Assembly: GCF_011799805.1 (NCBI RefSeq)
Contig: NZ_WXUB01000002.1
Coordinates: 806,001-870,000, forward strand
Origin: Maribellus sediminis
GTDB lineage: Bacteria; Bacteroidota; Bacteroidia; Bacteroidales; Prolixibacteraceae
DNA length: 64,000 bases
Reading direction: 5' to 3'
Shown here: piece after piece, positions 26,601 through 37,048 of the stretch
Position numbering within the stretch: position 1 is the first letter of the stretch
Layout of the letters: the number at the start of each line of letters is the position of its first letter
Made by a program: the position numbers and the translations under genes
The notes under the pieces: generated by a model
The model's database searches: none
Told to the model about the DNA's origin: nothing
Seen by the model: only the letters and a program-made list of their open reading frames with translations

Positions 26601-26698
26601 AAGCCAACCGTCGCTTAAATATCATCCTTGAAAAAGAAGCGCAGCAGCAACAGAATGCCAAAGACAGCGCATTTCAAATGGAAATCAAACAAAATTAA
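23624..26698 (+). CDS. large secreted TPR protein
   Basis: 1024 residues with a signal peptide (about 1-23, HIQINAQ). Nearly all the rest is tetratricopeptide repeats, with units such as ASALNAGYRSGDKLLE, YKRGYANLMQDFVDAAL, ELGRAYERVGKNYDAVQQYQQIVSNYPGS and FYLGEILYKEGEYQQANEHY. The tail is Gln-rich (EAQQQQNAKDSAF). It is likely a periplasmic or outer-membrane scaffold. It is followed 12 bp later by a beta-barrel gene, so the two very likely act together. Enzymatic motifs are absent. Confidence 0.85.
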   Translation: MKTKRFSILVAIITLFHIQINAQETAYYDNIQKKMDVAKELYQHKKYISAFREFEKIRKDVEKKSEIYSEAEYFRAASALNAGYRSGDKLLESFIETYPESQYINDAWFNIGKNQFDKQQYLRVLRSFANVDPAGLSDDDQVELQYKRGYANLMQDFVDAALSDFEAIRNSNNLYSKPATYYWAHIQYLNENYEAALQGFTQMNNDPAYSQVIPIYVSHIYYKQGKYDQVVNYTTSIINDVQEDQKVELSRIVGDSYFHLKEYSKAIPYLETYFETSGPKTREENYILGFCYYHDGQYDKAAPLLEQASTGEDELTQNALYHLADCLVKLNEKERAKTAFNAAAEFDFNPAIKEDALFSYAKLTYELSYSPFNETIKAFDRYISLYPNSDRNAEAYKILVDVYMVTRNYKDAIESIEKIQNKTPDVLKAYQRVTFYRGLELFNNANYEQAIEYFDQSMDNGKYSQELNARAMYWKSEALYRVGDFNDAIISYNRFQQTKGASSVEEAGSSDYNLGYAYLKMDNRETAVNHFKKYVSSARGTRTPKVADAHNRIGDYYFLNANYDRAVENYREAYNMKMYEADYALLQIAFCEGLQRKQQDKIDDLNQLLTDFQQSEYRDDALYELGRAYERVGKNYDAVQQYQQIVSNYPGSTFYRKALLQLGLVSYNNGDFNAALKQYKEVAENYKGTPEAESALSGIKNCYVELNNVNAYFAYVRKLGGSAANVSASEQDQLTYQAAERVYMSGDAGAKSQLEQYLRQFPNGSYAVNAHFYLGEILYKEGEYQQANEHYTYVASQPDNVFSEPALSKASEMQFSAENYPEALSMFNRLETLANNKWNVLKANTGQMRCHMLAKEYNKAIEAAKKVKKFDITNDALKYEADYTIGKSNYELGNLSSAIDPLKDVSNDTKLEQGAEAKYLLAEIYYKDKRKEKAEQEIIDFVDKGTPYTFWLGKSFLLLASIYEDNGDQFQAKHTLKSLADNYNDENDGIIEEANRRLNIILEKEAQQQQNAKDSAFQMEIKQN

Positions 26699-26710
26699 AT
26701 TCGGAGAGCA

Positions 26711-28486
26711 ATGCAGAAACAAGCAAAATACATCTTTCTAATTACTTTTCTGATCGCCGGACTGGTGAGTCAGGCTCAGGTAAAACAGGATACGTTAAAG
26801 CGCGAGGTGGAAGTTACCAAAGCTTACACTCCAACAATTTCGGATGCCAACAAACTGAACAGCATGCCTGAAATTGACGAGGAAGAAGCTGATAAACCGA
26901 CTTTCAATTATAACATAAAAAGCCAACCTGTTTTTAGCACTTTTTCAGTTACACCGCTTAAAGCAGCAACCATTGAAACCACGCCCCCCATCCAAAAAGG
27001 ATACGGTCTGGTGCGTGCCGGACTTGGAACCTACTACAAACCCTACGGCGAAATATTCTTTAATAACCTGAATTCGAAAAATACGGTATTTGGGATCCAT
27101 GCCATGCATCTGTCGTCGTTTGGCGATGTAAAACTGAAGGGTGGCGATAAAGTTGATGCCCCATTCATGAATAACGAAGTGGAATTGTTTCTGAAACACA
27201 CGGTTCAACAATCGATACTTTCAGTTGATCTAACCCTGAACCATGATGTATTCAATTACTACGGTTATCCGGAAGATCCGGTTCCCGCCCCGCTGCTGGA
27301 AGATGAACAAAGCATTAACTACTTTGGAACAAAACAGGCTTTTACAAAAGGTGGCGTGCATATCGATTTGGATGATCCCGGAGCTGAAATGGATGAGGAA
27401 GAGTTTGGCTTTCAGCTCGACTACTATTATTTCGGAACAAAAACCGAACAACGCGAGAATTTTGCCAACCTCACTTTCAACATGAGAAGACCATTGACCT
27501 CGGGTGTAGGTTTATTGGATGCCGGAGTTGAATTCGCGCAGGTTAGCAACATCACTCTCCCGGCAGATACCGCATTCGGAAAAACATCCTCAACCATACT
27601 TTTTGCCAAACCGGCCTGGTACATTGGCGACGAAAAAGCCAACGTGACATTGGGATTAAATGCGTGGTTCATTTTACAGACCGACGAAGAAACACAGGCC
27701 AAACTGGCTCCAAGGATAAATGCCAACTGGGCACCGGTGGAAGAGATTCTGAAAATTTATGCCGGTATCGACGGAGCATTTCAGCACAATCACTATTCGA
27801 AGATTGCTTACGAGAATCCATTTGTTAATCCTGATCATCACCTGAAAAATTCGATGCAGCAGTTCAGATTTTATGGTGGTTTCGACGGAAAAATGTCGAA
27901 AAGAACCACCTATAAAATTTCGGGAGAATATGCGATCAATACCGACAAACCGCTGTATTTTTTGAATGAAAATTACTATTTCGATGCAGCATACAATCCG
28001 GCTCCCTTAATTGCCGACAACACTTTTGATGTTTTATACGACGATATGAACCGTTTAAAGTTGAATGCCGAAATCCTGTACGCATCTTCAAAGAAAATGG
28101 ACCTGTCGCTTTCGGTGAATTATTACAGCTACAAAATGGACAAGCAGGAAGAAGCCTGGAACCTTCCTACATGGGACGCAACTATTGCCTTAGGCTACAA
28201 AGTGACGGAACAACTGAGTGTTTCTGCCGACATTTATTTGATTGGCGACAGAAAAGCATTGATTATTGAAGAATCCGGAAGTTTGATTCCCGAAGATCTT
28301 CCCATACGAAAATCGTACACCCTTGATCCTGCTTTCGATCTTAATTTAAAAGGCAATTACCAGCTTACAAACAAATTCTCGGTATTTGCCCAACTCAATA
28401 ACTTTGGTTTCCAACAATACGAACGCTGGTTTGGCTACCCGGTGCAAAGTTTTAATGCACTGGCCGGAATCAGTTATGCGTTCTAA
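26711..28486 (+). CDS. outer-membrane beta-barrel protein without plug, partner of the TPR protein
   Basis: 591 residues with a signal peptide (about 1-22). The mature N-terminus has a short segment LKREVEVTKAYTPTISDANKL, then Pro/Glu-rich linker, then alternating strand sequence to a terminal Phe (NALAGISYAF), typical of outer-membrane barrels. It resembles the barrel part of TonB-dependent receptors but shows no plug domain. SD-like GGAGA lies 7 bp before ATG. Pairing with the long TPR protein suggests an outer-membrane complex. The ligand is unknown. Confidence 0.75.
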   Translation: MQKQAKYIFLITFLIAGLVSQAQVKQDTLKREVEVTKAYTPTISDANKLNSMPEIDEEEADKPTFNYNIKSQPVFSTFSVTPLKAATIETTPPIQKGYGLVRAGLGTYYKPYGEIFFNNLNSKNTVFGIHAMHLSSFGDVKLKGGDKVDAPFMNNEVELFLKHTVQQSILSVDLTLNHDVFNYYGYPEDPVPAPLLEDEQSINYFGTKQAFTKGGVHIDLDDPGAEMDEEEFGFQLDYYYFGTKTEQRENFANLTFNMRRPLTSGVGLLDAGVEFAQVSNITLPADTAFGKTSSTILFAKPAWYIGDEKANVTLGLNAWFILQTDEETQAKLAPRINANWAPVEEILKIYAGIDGAFQHNHYSKIAYENPFVNPDHHLKNSMQQFRFYGGFDGKMSKRTTYKISGEYAINTDKPLYFLNENYYFDAAYNPAPLIADNTFDVLYDDMNRLKLNAEILYASSKKMDLSLSVNYYSYKMDKQEEAWNLPTWDATIALGYKVTEQLSVSADIYLIGDRKALIIEESGSLIPEDLPIRKSYTLDPAFDLNLKGNYQLTNKFSVFAQLNNFGFQQYERWFGYPVQSFNALAGISYAF

Positions 28487-28502
28487 TCAATCAATTCGGA
28501 AA

Positions 28503-28530
28503 TAAAAGGGAGCTTAAGGGCTCCCTTTTT
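28503..28530 (+). terminator. Rho-independent terminator of the TPR/barrel operon
   Basis: AAAAGGGAGC (28503-28512), loop TTAAGG, GCTCCCTTTT (28519-28528) plus T-run, 17 bp after the barrel stop. Confidence 0.85.
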
Positions 28531-28636
28531 TGTTGGTTTCAAATTCAATTTATCGCCCTCATTTTCATGTTAATAACTCGTTAACAATTCCGATGTTAAA
28601 AGCCCTTAAAAATCAAGGTTCTTTGGGTATTTTTTT

Positions 28637-28644
28637 TATCTTTG
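28637..28644 (+). promoter_or_regulatory. -7 box of gyrB
   Basis: TATCTTTG, exact TAnnTTTG, 143 bp above the gyrB ATG, leaving an unusually long leader. No -33 TTTG at standard spacing. Confidence 0.45.
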
Positions 28645-28696
28645 TCGAGTGATTTCATTATCATTTTTACAACAGCATAAGGAATTGAAAATCAAC

Positions 28697-28742
28697 TAGT
28701 TTCCTTTTGAAAGCTCGGGTAGCTTTCGCAACAGGGAAACTA
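28697..28742 (+). promoter_or_regulatory. nested hairpin in the gyrB leader
   Basis: Outer arms TAGTTTCC (28697-28704) and GGAAACTA (28735-28742) enclose an inner stem GAAAGCT (28709-28715)/AGCTTTC (28721-28727) with loop CGGGT. It lies between the predicted transcription start and the ribosome-binding region, 45 bp before the ATG. No T-run follows. Confidence 0.45.
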
Positions 28743-28778
28743 TTTTATTTTACAATATCCTGAAGGATAAAAAAATAG

Positions 28779-30770
<1,992 letters not shown>

Positions 30771-30844
30771 ATCAGATTCGAGATTTTAGTAACGAGAGGT
30801 GAGACAGCTCACTTTCCTGCTAAAATTTCATTCAAAATAGTTCG

Positions 30845-30867
30845 AAAACCGGGCAATGCCCGGTTTT
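30845..30867 (+). terminator. terminator after gyrB
   Basis: Perfect 10-bp arms AAAACCGGGC (30845-30854) and GCCCGGTTTT (30858-30867) with loop AAT, 74 bp after the gyrB stop. Confidence 0.75.
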
Positions 30868-30908
30868 CTCGTCTCATTACTAAGTACTCACTACTTAAAG
30901 CTAAAAAA

Positions 30909-31499
30909 ATGAATATCTGTGTTTTCTGTTCTTCAAGCAATGCAATAAATACTACATATTTTGAAGAGGCCCGCAAACTTGGCGAATTGATAGCCGACAG
31001 TAACGACACTTTAATCAATGGAGGAGCCAATGTGGGCCTGATGGAAGCTGTCACCATTTCAGCAAAAGAAAAGGGCGCAAAAACCATTGGTATCATCCCT
31101 GAAAAAATGATCTCAAGGTCGCTCGTTTCCGACCATTCACACGAAGTGCATGTTACCAAAGATATGATGGAACGAAAAGCCAGAATGCGCGATATGTCTG
31201 ATGCATTCATTGCACTTCCGGGTGGTTTCGGAACGCTTGAAGAAATACTTGAAGTGATTACCCTACGGCAACTCTCCTATCATTCAAAACCCATTGTTTT
31301 TATTAATACAAATAACTTTTTCGGACACCTTCTAAAACAGTTCGAAGTTTCATACAACGAAGAATTTGCCAAGCCCATTTACCGAAAACTGTATTTTGTT
31401 GCCAAAGATTCGGAAGAGGCCATGAATTATATAAAAAATTACGAGGAAGTTGAACTGGATTCAAAATGGTTTGTTGTTCCTGAGAAAAATAAGGGATAA
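30909..31499 (+). CDS. LOG family protein (nucleotide monophosphate phosphoribohydrolase)
   Basis: 196 residues, cytoplasmic Rossmann-like protein. Family motifs: VFCSSSNAINTTYFEEA at the start, NGGANVGLM, then the ERKARM and PGGFGTLEEILEV active-site pair (the LOG signature PGGxGTxxE). LOG enzymes hydrolyse nucleoside or cytokinin-riboside 5'-monophosphates to release the base and ribose 5-phosphate; in non-plant-associated bacteria this is nucleotide salvage. Single gene, start ATG preceded by A7. Confidence 0.92.
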   Translation: MNICVFCSSSNAINTTYFEEARKLGELIADSNDTLINGGANVGLMEAVTISAKEKGAKTIGIIPEKMISRSLVSDHSHEVHVTKDMMERKARMRDMSDAFIALPGGFGTLEEILEVITLRQLSYHSKPIVFINTNNFFGHLLKQFEVSYNEEFAKPIYRKLYFVAKDSEEAMNYIKNYEEVELDSKWFVVPEKNKG

Positions 31500-31515
31500 A
31501 TTGTAATTGTTTAAA

Positions 31516-31653
31516 TTAATCGAGGTCAGATACACAATAAGCACATTTCGTTACTGACATATTTGCAGCATATTTTAAAAAGTCTTTTTCATCTTTTAAC
31601 ACTTGAAAGTAAGAGCTGTTAAATAATGCAAAATAGCCGAAAAACTTAGACAT
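31516..31653 (-). CDS. possible small protein with a CxxC motif (45 residues)
   Basis: An open frame from ATG 31653 to TAA 31516 reads like protein: hydrophobic aromatic start (MSKFFGYFALF), then charged residues (VLKDEKDFLKY) and a C-terminal KCAYCVSDLD. It fills most of the 220-bp gap between the LOG and HtrA genes on the opposite strand. There is no clear ribosome-binding site or promoter. It could be chance or a remnant. Confidence 0.25.
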   Translation of the reverse strand: MSKFFGYFALFNSSYFQVLKDEKDFLKYAANMSVTKCAYCVSDLD

Positions 31654-31719
31654 TCGGAATAACAATGGCAGCAAATTTGCACGAAATTGGACGCTTATTA
31701 TTAATTAAAATTTTACACC

Positions 31720-33162
31720 ATGAAGAAAATTGGAAGAATCTCATTAACATTTTTACTTGTTATTGCAGGCGCCTTTGTGGCAGTGTGGACCTACAGTACT
31801 TTCTTCAATGAAACAAAAGTTGTTACAGTAAAAGAAGAGCAGGCAGTTCGTTATGCCAGTTTACCCGCCGATAGTGAACAAAAATTACCGGATTTAACCT
31901 TTGCGGCCGAGAAATCGGTTCATGCAGTAGTACACATCGCTACTCAATCAGTACGCACGGGACAATGGTCCAGCGGAAATCCGTTCATCGATGAATTTTT
32001 CGGATTAAGAAACCAGCAACCACAGGTTCAACAGGGTTTTGGTTCCGGAGTTATATTATCTGAGGATGGCTATATCGTAACCAACAACCACGTGGTTGAG
32101 GATGCGCAGAAGGTAAAAGTTATACTGAATGACAAACGGGAGTACGATGCCCGGGTTGTCGGAACTGATCCTTCAACCGACCTCGCTCTTCTAAAAATTG
32201 ATGCAGAAGACCTGCCGTTCCTGACGTATGGAAATTCAGAGAATCTGCAACTGGGAGAATGGGTACTTGCAGTTGGCAATCCGTTTAACCTGACATCAAC
32301 CGTAACTGCCGGTATCGTAAGTGCACGTGCACGAAATCTGGGTATCAACCAGGATACATACTCCATCGAGTCGTTTATTCAGACCGATGCAGCAGTCAAT
32401 CCCGGAAACAGTGGTGGTGCACTCGTTAACCAACAGGGAAACCTGGTTGGCATAAATGCAGCCATTGCTTCGCGTACCGGTTCATACAGCGGTTATTCTT
32501 TTGCCATCCCGGTTTCAATTGTAAAAAAAGTAGTTGAAGACCTGAAGGAATTTGGTGAAGTACAACGTGCATTGATTGGTGTTAATATCAGAGATGTTGA
32601 CGCAGAACTTGCAAAAGATATGAACCTCGACAAGGTTGAAGGTGTTTATGTAGCAGGAGTAACTGACAACGGGGCAGCTAAAGAAGCCGGAATTAGAGAA
32701 AAGGATGTAATCATCACTATTGACGGCGAAAAAGTTAAAACATCTGCAGAATTGCAGGAAAGAATAAGCCAGTATCGCCCTGGTGACGATATTAAAGTTG
32801 TTGTGCTTCGGGACAATGAACAGAAACAATTTACCGTTACCTTACGTAACAGACATGGCGATACACAAATTGTTAGAGATAACATTAGCGTCCTTGGCGC
32901 CGAATTCGAAACTGTGGACGACAATGTAAAACGAGAATTGGACATTGACTATGGCATAATTATTAAAGACCTTAAAAAAGGAAAATTAAAAGATGCCGGT
33001 ATACAAAAAGGTTTTATTATCACAAACGTGAACAAAAAGCCCATTTACGAAGTCAATGACTTTAAAAGAGAGATTGGAAATGCAAGAGGTGGAATATTAG
33101 TTGAAGGAATTTATCCAAATGGTGAATCAGCATATTATGTTTTTGGATTAGGGACCGAGTAG
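31720..33162 (+). CDS. DegP/HtrA-type periplasmic serine protease
   Basis: 480 residues. An N-terminal hydrophobic segment (about 5-27) exports or anchors it. Trypsin-like domain with the triad His124 (VTNNHVVEDA), Asp154 (STDLALLKI) and Ser231 (NPGNSGGALV). Two PDZ domains follow, about 285-380 (NLDKVEGVYVAGVTDNGAAKEAG) and 395-480 (IIIKDLKKGKLKDAGIQKG). It degrades or refolds damaged envelope proteins. It directly precedes rpoD, with a separate promoter between. An imperfect -7 (AAATTTGC) is the only promoter hint upstream. Confidence 0.95.
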   Translation: MKKIGRISLTFLLVIAGAFVAVWTYSTFFNETKVVTVKEEQAVRYASLPADSEQKLPDLTFAAEKSVHAVVHIATQSVRTGQWSSGNPFIDEFFGLRNQQPQVQQGFGSGVILSEDGYIVTNNHVVEDAQKVKVILNDKREYDARVVGTDPSTDLALLKIDAEDLPFLTYGNSENLQLGEWVLAVGNPFNLTSTVTAGIVSARARNLGINQDTYSIESFIQTDAAVNPGNSGGALVNQQGNLVGINAAIASRTGSYSGYSFAIPVSIVKKVVEDLKEFGEVQRALIGVNIRDVDAELAKDMNLDKVEGVYVAGVTDNGAAKEAGIREKDVIITIDGEKVKTSAELQERISQYRPGDDIKVVVLRDNEQKQFTVTLRNRHGDTQIVRDNISVLGAEFETVDDNVKRELDIDYGIIIKDLKKGKLKDAGIQKGFIITNVNKKPIYEVNDFKREIGNARGGILVEGIYPNGESAYYVFGLGTE

Positions 33163-33216
33163 TTTGTAAAAATTTCCTTAATTTTGTAACTTTTACATCC
33201 TGAATAAATTTTCTCC

Positions 33217-33247
33217 TTGAGCATTAATTATTTATGTTCTATATTTG
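33217..33247 (+). promoter_or_regulatory. promoter of rpoD
   Basis: TTG (33217-33219), 20 bp, TATATTTG (33240-33247), exact at the -7 element, 21 bp above the ATG. Confidence 0.7.
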
Positions 33248-33268
33248 CACGATTTTTAAGAAATATAA

Positions 33269-34129
33269 ATGAGACAACTAAAGATCACAAAGTCAATCAC
33301 TAACCGTGAAAGTGCCTCTTTAGACAAGTATTTACAGGAGATTGGCAAGGAAGAGCTGATTACTGTAGAGGAAGAAGTGGAATTGGCCCAGCGGATCAAA
33401 AAAGGTGATCAGGCTGCTTTGGAAAAATTAACCAGAGCGAACCTTCGTTTTGTGGTGTCGGTAGCGAAACAGTACCAAAATCAGGGACTAAGCTTACCTG
33501 ACCTTATTAACGAAGGGAACCTCGGATTGATTAAAGCAGCTGAGAAATTTGATGAAACCCGCGGTTTTAAATTCATTTCTTACGCAGTATGGTGGATCCG
33601 CCAGTCTATTCTTCAAGCGCTTGCAGAGCAATCGCGTATCGTTCGTTTGCCATTGAACCAGGTAGGTTCGTTGAACAAGATCAACAAAGCATTTTCAAAA
33701 TTTGAGCAAGAACACGAACGCAAGCCCTCGCCTGAAGAATTAGCCGATTCACTCGAGCTTCCTGCTGATAAGGTTGCCGACACTTTGCGAGTTTCAGGAC
33801 GTCATGTATCTGTTGACGCACCGTTTGTTGACGGTGAAGATAACAGCCTGCTTGATGTACTGGTTAACAACGATTCGCCAAATGCCGACAAAAGCCTGAT
33901 CATGGAATCTTTGTCGAAAGAAATTCATCGCGCGTTAGCAACATTGACTGAACGTGAAAGTGACATTATTAGACTGTTTTTTGGCATAGGGTGCCAGGAA
34001 ATGACATTAGAAGAAATCGGTGAACGATTTGGTTTAACCCGGGAAAGGGTACGTCAGATAAAAGAAAAGGCTATTCGACGATTACGACATACATCGCGAA
34101 GCAAATTATTAAAATCATATCTGGGATAG
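33269..34129 (+). CDS. rpoD: primary RNA polymerase sigma factor RpoD/SigA
   Basis: 286 residues, the short form typical of Bacteroidota with no region 1.1. Region 1.2 ([15 protein letters not shown]), region 2 ([55 protein letters not shown]), region 3 ([11 protein letters not shown]) and region 4 ([26 protein letters not shown]) are all clear. It directs core polymerase to the TTTG/TAnnTTTG promoters seen throughout this window, including its own. Confidence 0.96.
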   Translation: MRQLKITKSITNRESASLDKYLQEIGKEELITVEEEVELAQRIKKGDQAALEKLTRANLRFVVSVAKQYQNQGLSLPDLINEGNLGLIKAAEKFDETRGFKFISYAVWWIRQSILQALAEQSRIVRLPLNQVGSLNKINKAFSKFEQEHERKPSPEELADSLELPADKVADTLRVSGRHVSVDAPFVDGEDNSLLDVLVNNDSPNADKSLIMESLSKEIHRALATLTERESDIIRLFFGIGCQEMTLEEIGERFGLTRERVRQIKEKAIRRLRHTSRSKLLKSYLG

Positions 34130-34137
34130 TAAAAGAG

Positions 34138-34167
34138 AAAGGTTGTCAATTAAATGGCAACCTTTTT
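34138..34167. terminator. terminator between rpoD and the antiporter gene
   Basis: AAAGGTTG (34138-34145) and CAACCTTT (34158-34165) followed by T-run; A-rich on the other side, so probably usable from both strands. Convergent genes. Confidence 0.8.
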
Positions 34168-34184
34168 TATTGTATAAAATCCTC

Positions 34185-35462
34185 CTAGTCTTCCTTCGTA
34201 CTAATCGAAATTTCTGTAAACTCCGATCGTGAATCTCCACTGTTCACAGCCATACCGCCATCTGCCAGTGCCTCATCCAATTCGGCTTTTTGTTTGCGGT
34301 ATGCAATAAGTGCCCAGGCCATAATGATACTGGTGGCCAGGATTTCAACAAACAGAACTCCATTCTCAAATCCCTTAACTTTCAACTCTTCAGGAATAGC
34401 AAAGAAAAGCAGAATTGAGATCAATCCACGAGGAGTGATTAACACCTGCGGCATAATGTTCCGGCGCTCGATAGCAAAAAACAACCCAAAACGCAAACCA
34501 TAAGTAACAATCAGAAACAAAACACTGATGAGCCAAACATTCCAGCTGATAAGCGAAGTGAGTGGCAAAGTCATCCCAAATACAACAAAAAAGAAGGTAC
34601 GAACCAAAAATGAGGTTTCAACAGTTATCATTTTAAACTGATCGAAAAGGGTCTCCATACGTTCGTCCTTTAACCATTCTTCCAGTTTCCAAAACAACAG
34701 TACTTTATGGTTGCGCAACAATAATCCAAACATCAGAATGATTACCAACGATGATAAATGAAACAGTTTGCCAACAGAATACAGCAGAACCAAAACGGCC
34801 AGAAACAGGAAAAACTTCGCTTCACCACGAATGTTCTGGATGATATAAAGCAACACATAACTTAGAATAACCGAGATAAATAAGGTCAGAAACAAGTTAC
34901 CCCCGATCGCAATACTCAGTTGCCGCATTCCTTCAACATCAATGTTCTCAACAATCATGTAAAATACCATGATGCCAAGTATATCAGAGAATGTGCCCTC
35001 GTAAATCATGAACTCCTTTTTATACTTGCTCATATTCATAACACTGGGGATAACAATGGCACTGCTCATGATGGATAACGGTAGTGCATAAACCAGCGCT
35101 TCTAAAAAGAGCATATCGGGCATGAAAGCCAAAAGAATAAAGGATAAGGAAACCGAAGTAAATGCCAGCGATAAGGCTGCAATGGTAAAAGATTTCCATA
35201 TGATGGGCCAGTTCTCTTTCTTTAATTCCAAATCGAGAGCTGCTTCCAGCACGATCATAATTAAACCAACAATACCCAGAACCTCAAGTGAACTGTAAAA
35301 ATCGGGTTCTAATTTAAAGTATTCAAGCAACTGGTTGAGTCCAACGCCCAGAAGAATAAGCACCAAAACACTTGGTACATTGGTCTTCTTCGATAAAATG
35401 CCGGTGAAAAATGAAAATATTATAACGACACAAAGTCCGATCAAAAAAAGGTATGCATTCAT
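34185..35462 (-). CDS. cation/proton antiporter (CPA2-like)
   Basis: 425 residues with about twelve hydrophobic segments. The opening GVGLNQLLEYF and MIVLEAALDLELKK, and the later SIMSSAIVIPSV and EGTFSDILGIMVFYMIVE, fit monovalent cation:proton antiporters. There is no clear cytoplasmic TrkA-N domain; the tail is short and acidic (DEALADGGMAVNSGDSR). It likely exchanges Na+ or K+ for protons at the inner membrane. Monocistronic. Confidence 0.85.
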   Translation of the reverse strand: MNAYLFLIGLCVVIIFSFFTGILSKKTNVPSVLVLILLGVGLNQLLEYFKLEPDFYSSLEVLGIVGLIMIVLEAALDLELKKENWPIIWKSFTIAALSLAFTSVSLSFILLAFMPDMLFLEALVYALPLSIMSSAIVIPSVMNMSKYKKEFMIYEGTFSDILGIMVFYMIVENIDVEGMRQLSIAIGGNLFLTLFISVILSYVLLYIIQNIRGEAKFFLFLAVLVLLYSVGKLFHLSSLVIILMFGLLLRNHKVLLFWKLEEWLKDERMETLFDQFKMITVETSFLVRTFFFVVFGMTLPLTSLISWNVWLISVLFLIVTYGLRFGLFFAIERRNIMPQVLITPRGLISILLFFAIPEELKVKGFENGVLFVEILATSIIMAWALIAYRKQKAELDEALADGGMAVNSGDSRSEFTEISISTKED

Positions 35463-35631
35463 ACAAATGGTTAGTCTGTTTTATTTTTGTTACTATTAAA
35501 CACTGAAGAAAGATAAGTAGAATTATTTCAAATTGCATATCGAAATACCAATGGGCAATAGAAAATTCGAATCAACCGAGAGTTTCATCTGGTTATTATC
35601 CGGCCTGTTTCATTACAAGCTTCTGTAAATC

Positions 35632-35672
35632 AAAAAAACCGGGAAGATTCCGCATTGGAATCCGATCCCGGT
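35632..35672 (-). terminator. Rho-independent terminator of the B12 uptake operon
   Basis: Read on the minus strand, a long imperfect stem (ACCGGGATCGGATTCC with GGAATCTTCCCGGT) ends in T7. It lies 44 bp past the BtuG-like stop. Confidence 0.8.
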
Positions 35673-35715
35673 CAAGCATGATTTTCAAAGAAACTATTTT
35701 AATAACTTTTAAATA

Positions 35716-37026
35716 TTATTCTGCGGTGAGCAACATGAAGGGAGCAGCACCGGTTTGATATTCTTTAATTTTTGTACCATCGGTTGAATAACTTACTACC
35801 TTCCCGCTACTGGTTACTGTTTCTGCGATAAAGCAGAACAGCTTATTGTCGAAATACTGAATTCCGTTAATGCCCGAAATTCCTTCGATAACATTTCCTG
35901 AATCAAAACTTTTTGACGCAACATCGAATGCTGATACTGCTCCGCTCAGGTTCCAGTTTGCATCATATCCCGACGACATCACATATAATTTTGACTGATC
36001 AGCATTAAATGTCAGCGAGTTATCATAAGTTGTACCTACGCCATCCAAAGCATAAAATGCTTCTATTTCGTCGCTTGTCGTATTTAGATATCCAATTCCG
36101 GTTTGTGTTACATAATCATCCCAGGCACGTGTCAAGGCCACGTACAAATTTCCCTGTGCATCTTTTTCGAAATAGCTCGGAAATGCTGACGTTTCGATGT
36201 ATGAAATTTCTTCTGTTGCCAGATCCATAACCGCAATACTATCCATGTAGTTTAAAGCTGCATATAGCTTGTTATTCACAATTGCCAATCCTTCAGGCCC
36301 GCCATGCAAAGTGATTTCCTTTTCTACAGAATTTGTTTCTAGATTAACTTTGGCAATGTACGATTGAGTGAGGTCGCCATAAAAAATATCATCGCTTCCC
36401 CAGCACGATACATACAGGTAGTTTCCATCGGCAATACAATAGCGTGGTTTGTCAACATCCTGAATGCCGTTTGCGCTTTGCTCCAGGGTTTTCGAATCGA
36501 CCCAAAACAACTGATCTGCTACATTTCCAAGCATGTAAATCTTGTCGGCATAAGTATAGGCATATTGAATATTGGAATTCAAAGTGGTATTGTTCACATA
36601 TTCGTAGTAATTGTTCGTTACCTCATCGGCATATTTATCGAATGCAGAAATGGTAGAACTGGCACTGTTATAACTTCCGTAATTCACAATAAAGGCCAAA
36701 TCGGCATCAATACTTATTTGCTTTGTAAGAATATTTGAAATACCTCCGTTAACAGCAGTCAGCGTTACGTCGTAGGTTCCCGGCGCATCGTAAATGTGAA
36801 ACGGTTCAGCTTCGGTTGATGTGGTTTCATCGCCAAAATCCCAGGTGTAATCAATGGCGTTTTCCGAGCAGTTACTAAAATACACGGTGTCGCCAACCTG
36901 CAGTGTTGTTTCCGGAGAATAGGTAAAACATGCAGATACTTCAGTCGTGTCATCACCATTATCACAGGCGGTAAAAAATAAAGCGACAGCGCTTAGCAGA
37001 AAGAAAATTTTGAATTTGTTCTTCAT
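35716..37026 (-). CDS. btuG: BtuG-like cobalamin-binding surface lipoprotein with N-terminal PKD domain
   Basis: 436 residues. A lipoprotein signal ends at Cys21 (FFTAC). Residues about 31-107 form a PKD domain with YTWDFGDET and the closing PGTYDVTLTAVN. Residues about 110-436 are a YVTN-like beta-propeller (YVSCWGSDDIFYGD, HGGPEGLAIVNNKLYAALNY, SAFPSYFEKDAQGNLYVAL). BtuG of Bacteroides is a surface propeller that captures B12 and docks on BtuB. Position supports this: 22 bp after a BtuB-like receptor and under a cobalamin riboswitch. A PKD domain is an addition to the simple propeller. The assignment is mainly by context; direct B12 contacts cannot be read. Confidence 0.8.
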   Translation of the reverse strand: MKNKFKIFFLLSAVALFFTACDNGDDTTEVSACFTYSPETTLQVGDTVYFSNCSENAIDYTWDFGDETTSTEAEPFHIYDAPGTYDVTLTAVNGGISNILTKQISIDADLAFIVNYGSYNSASSTISAFDKYADEVTNNYYEYVNNTTLNSNIQYAYTYADKIYMLGNVADQLFWVDSKTLEQSANGIQDVDKPRYCIADGNYLYVSCWGSDDIFYGDLTQSYIAKVNLETNSVEKEITLHGGPEGLAIVNNKLYAALNYMDSIAVMDLATEEISYIETSAFPSYFEKDAQGNLYVALTRAWDDYVTQTGIGYLNTTSDEIEAFYALDGVGTTYDNSLTFNADQSKLYVMSSGYDANWNLSGAVSAFDVASKSFDSGNVIEGISGINGIQYFDNKLFCFIAETVTSSGKVVSYSTDGTKIKEYQTGAAPFMLLTAE

Positions 37027-37048
37027 TTTGAATTGTTATTTTGATTGT

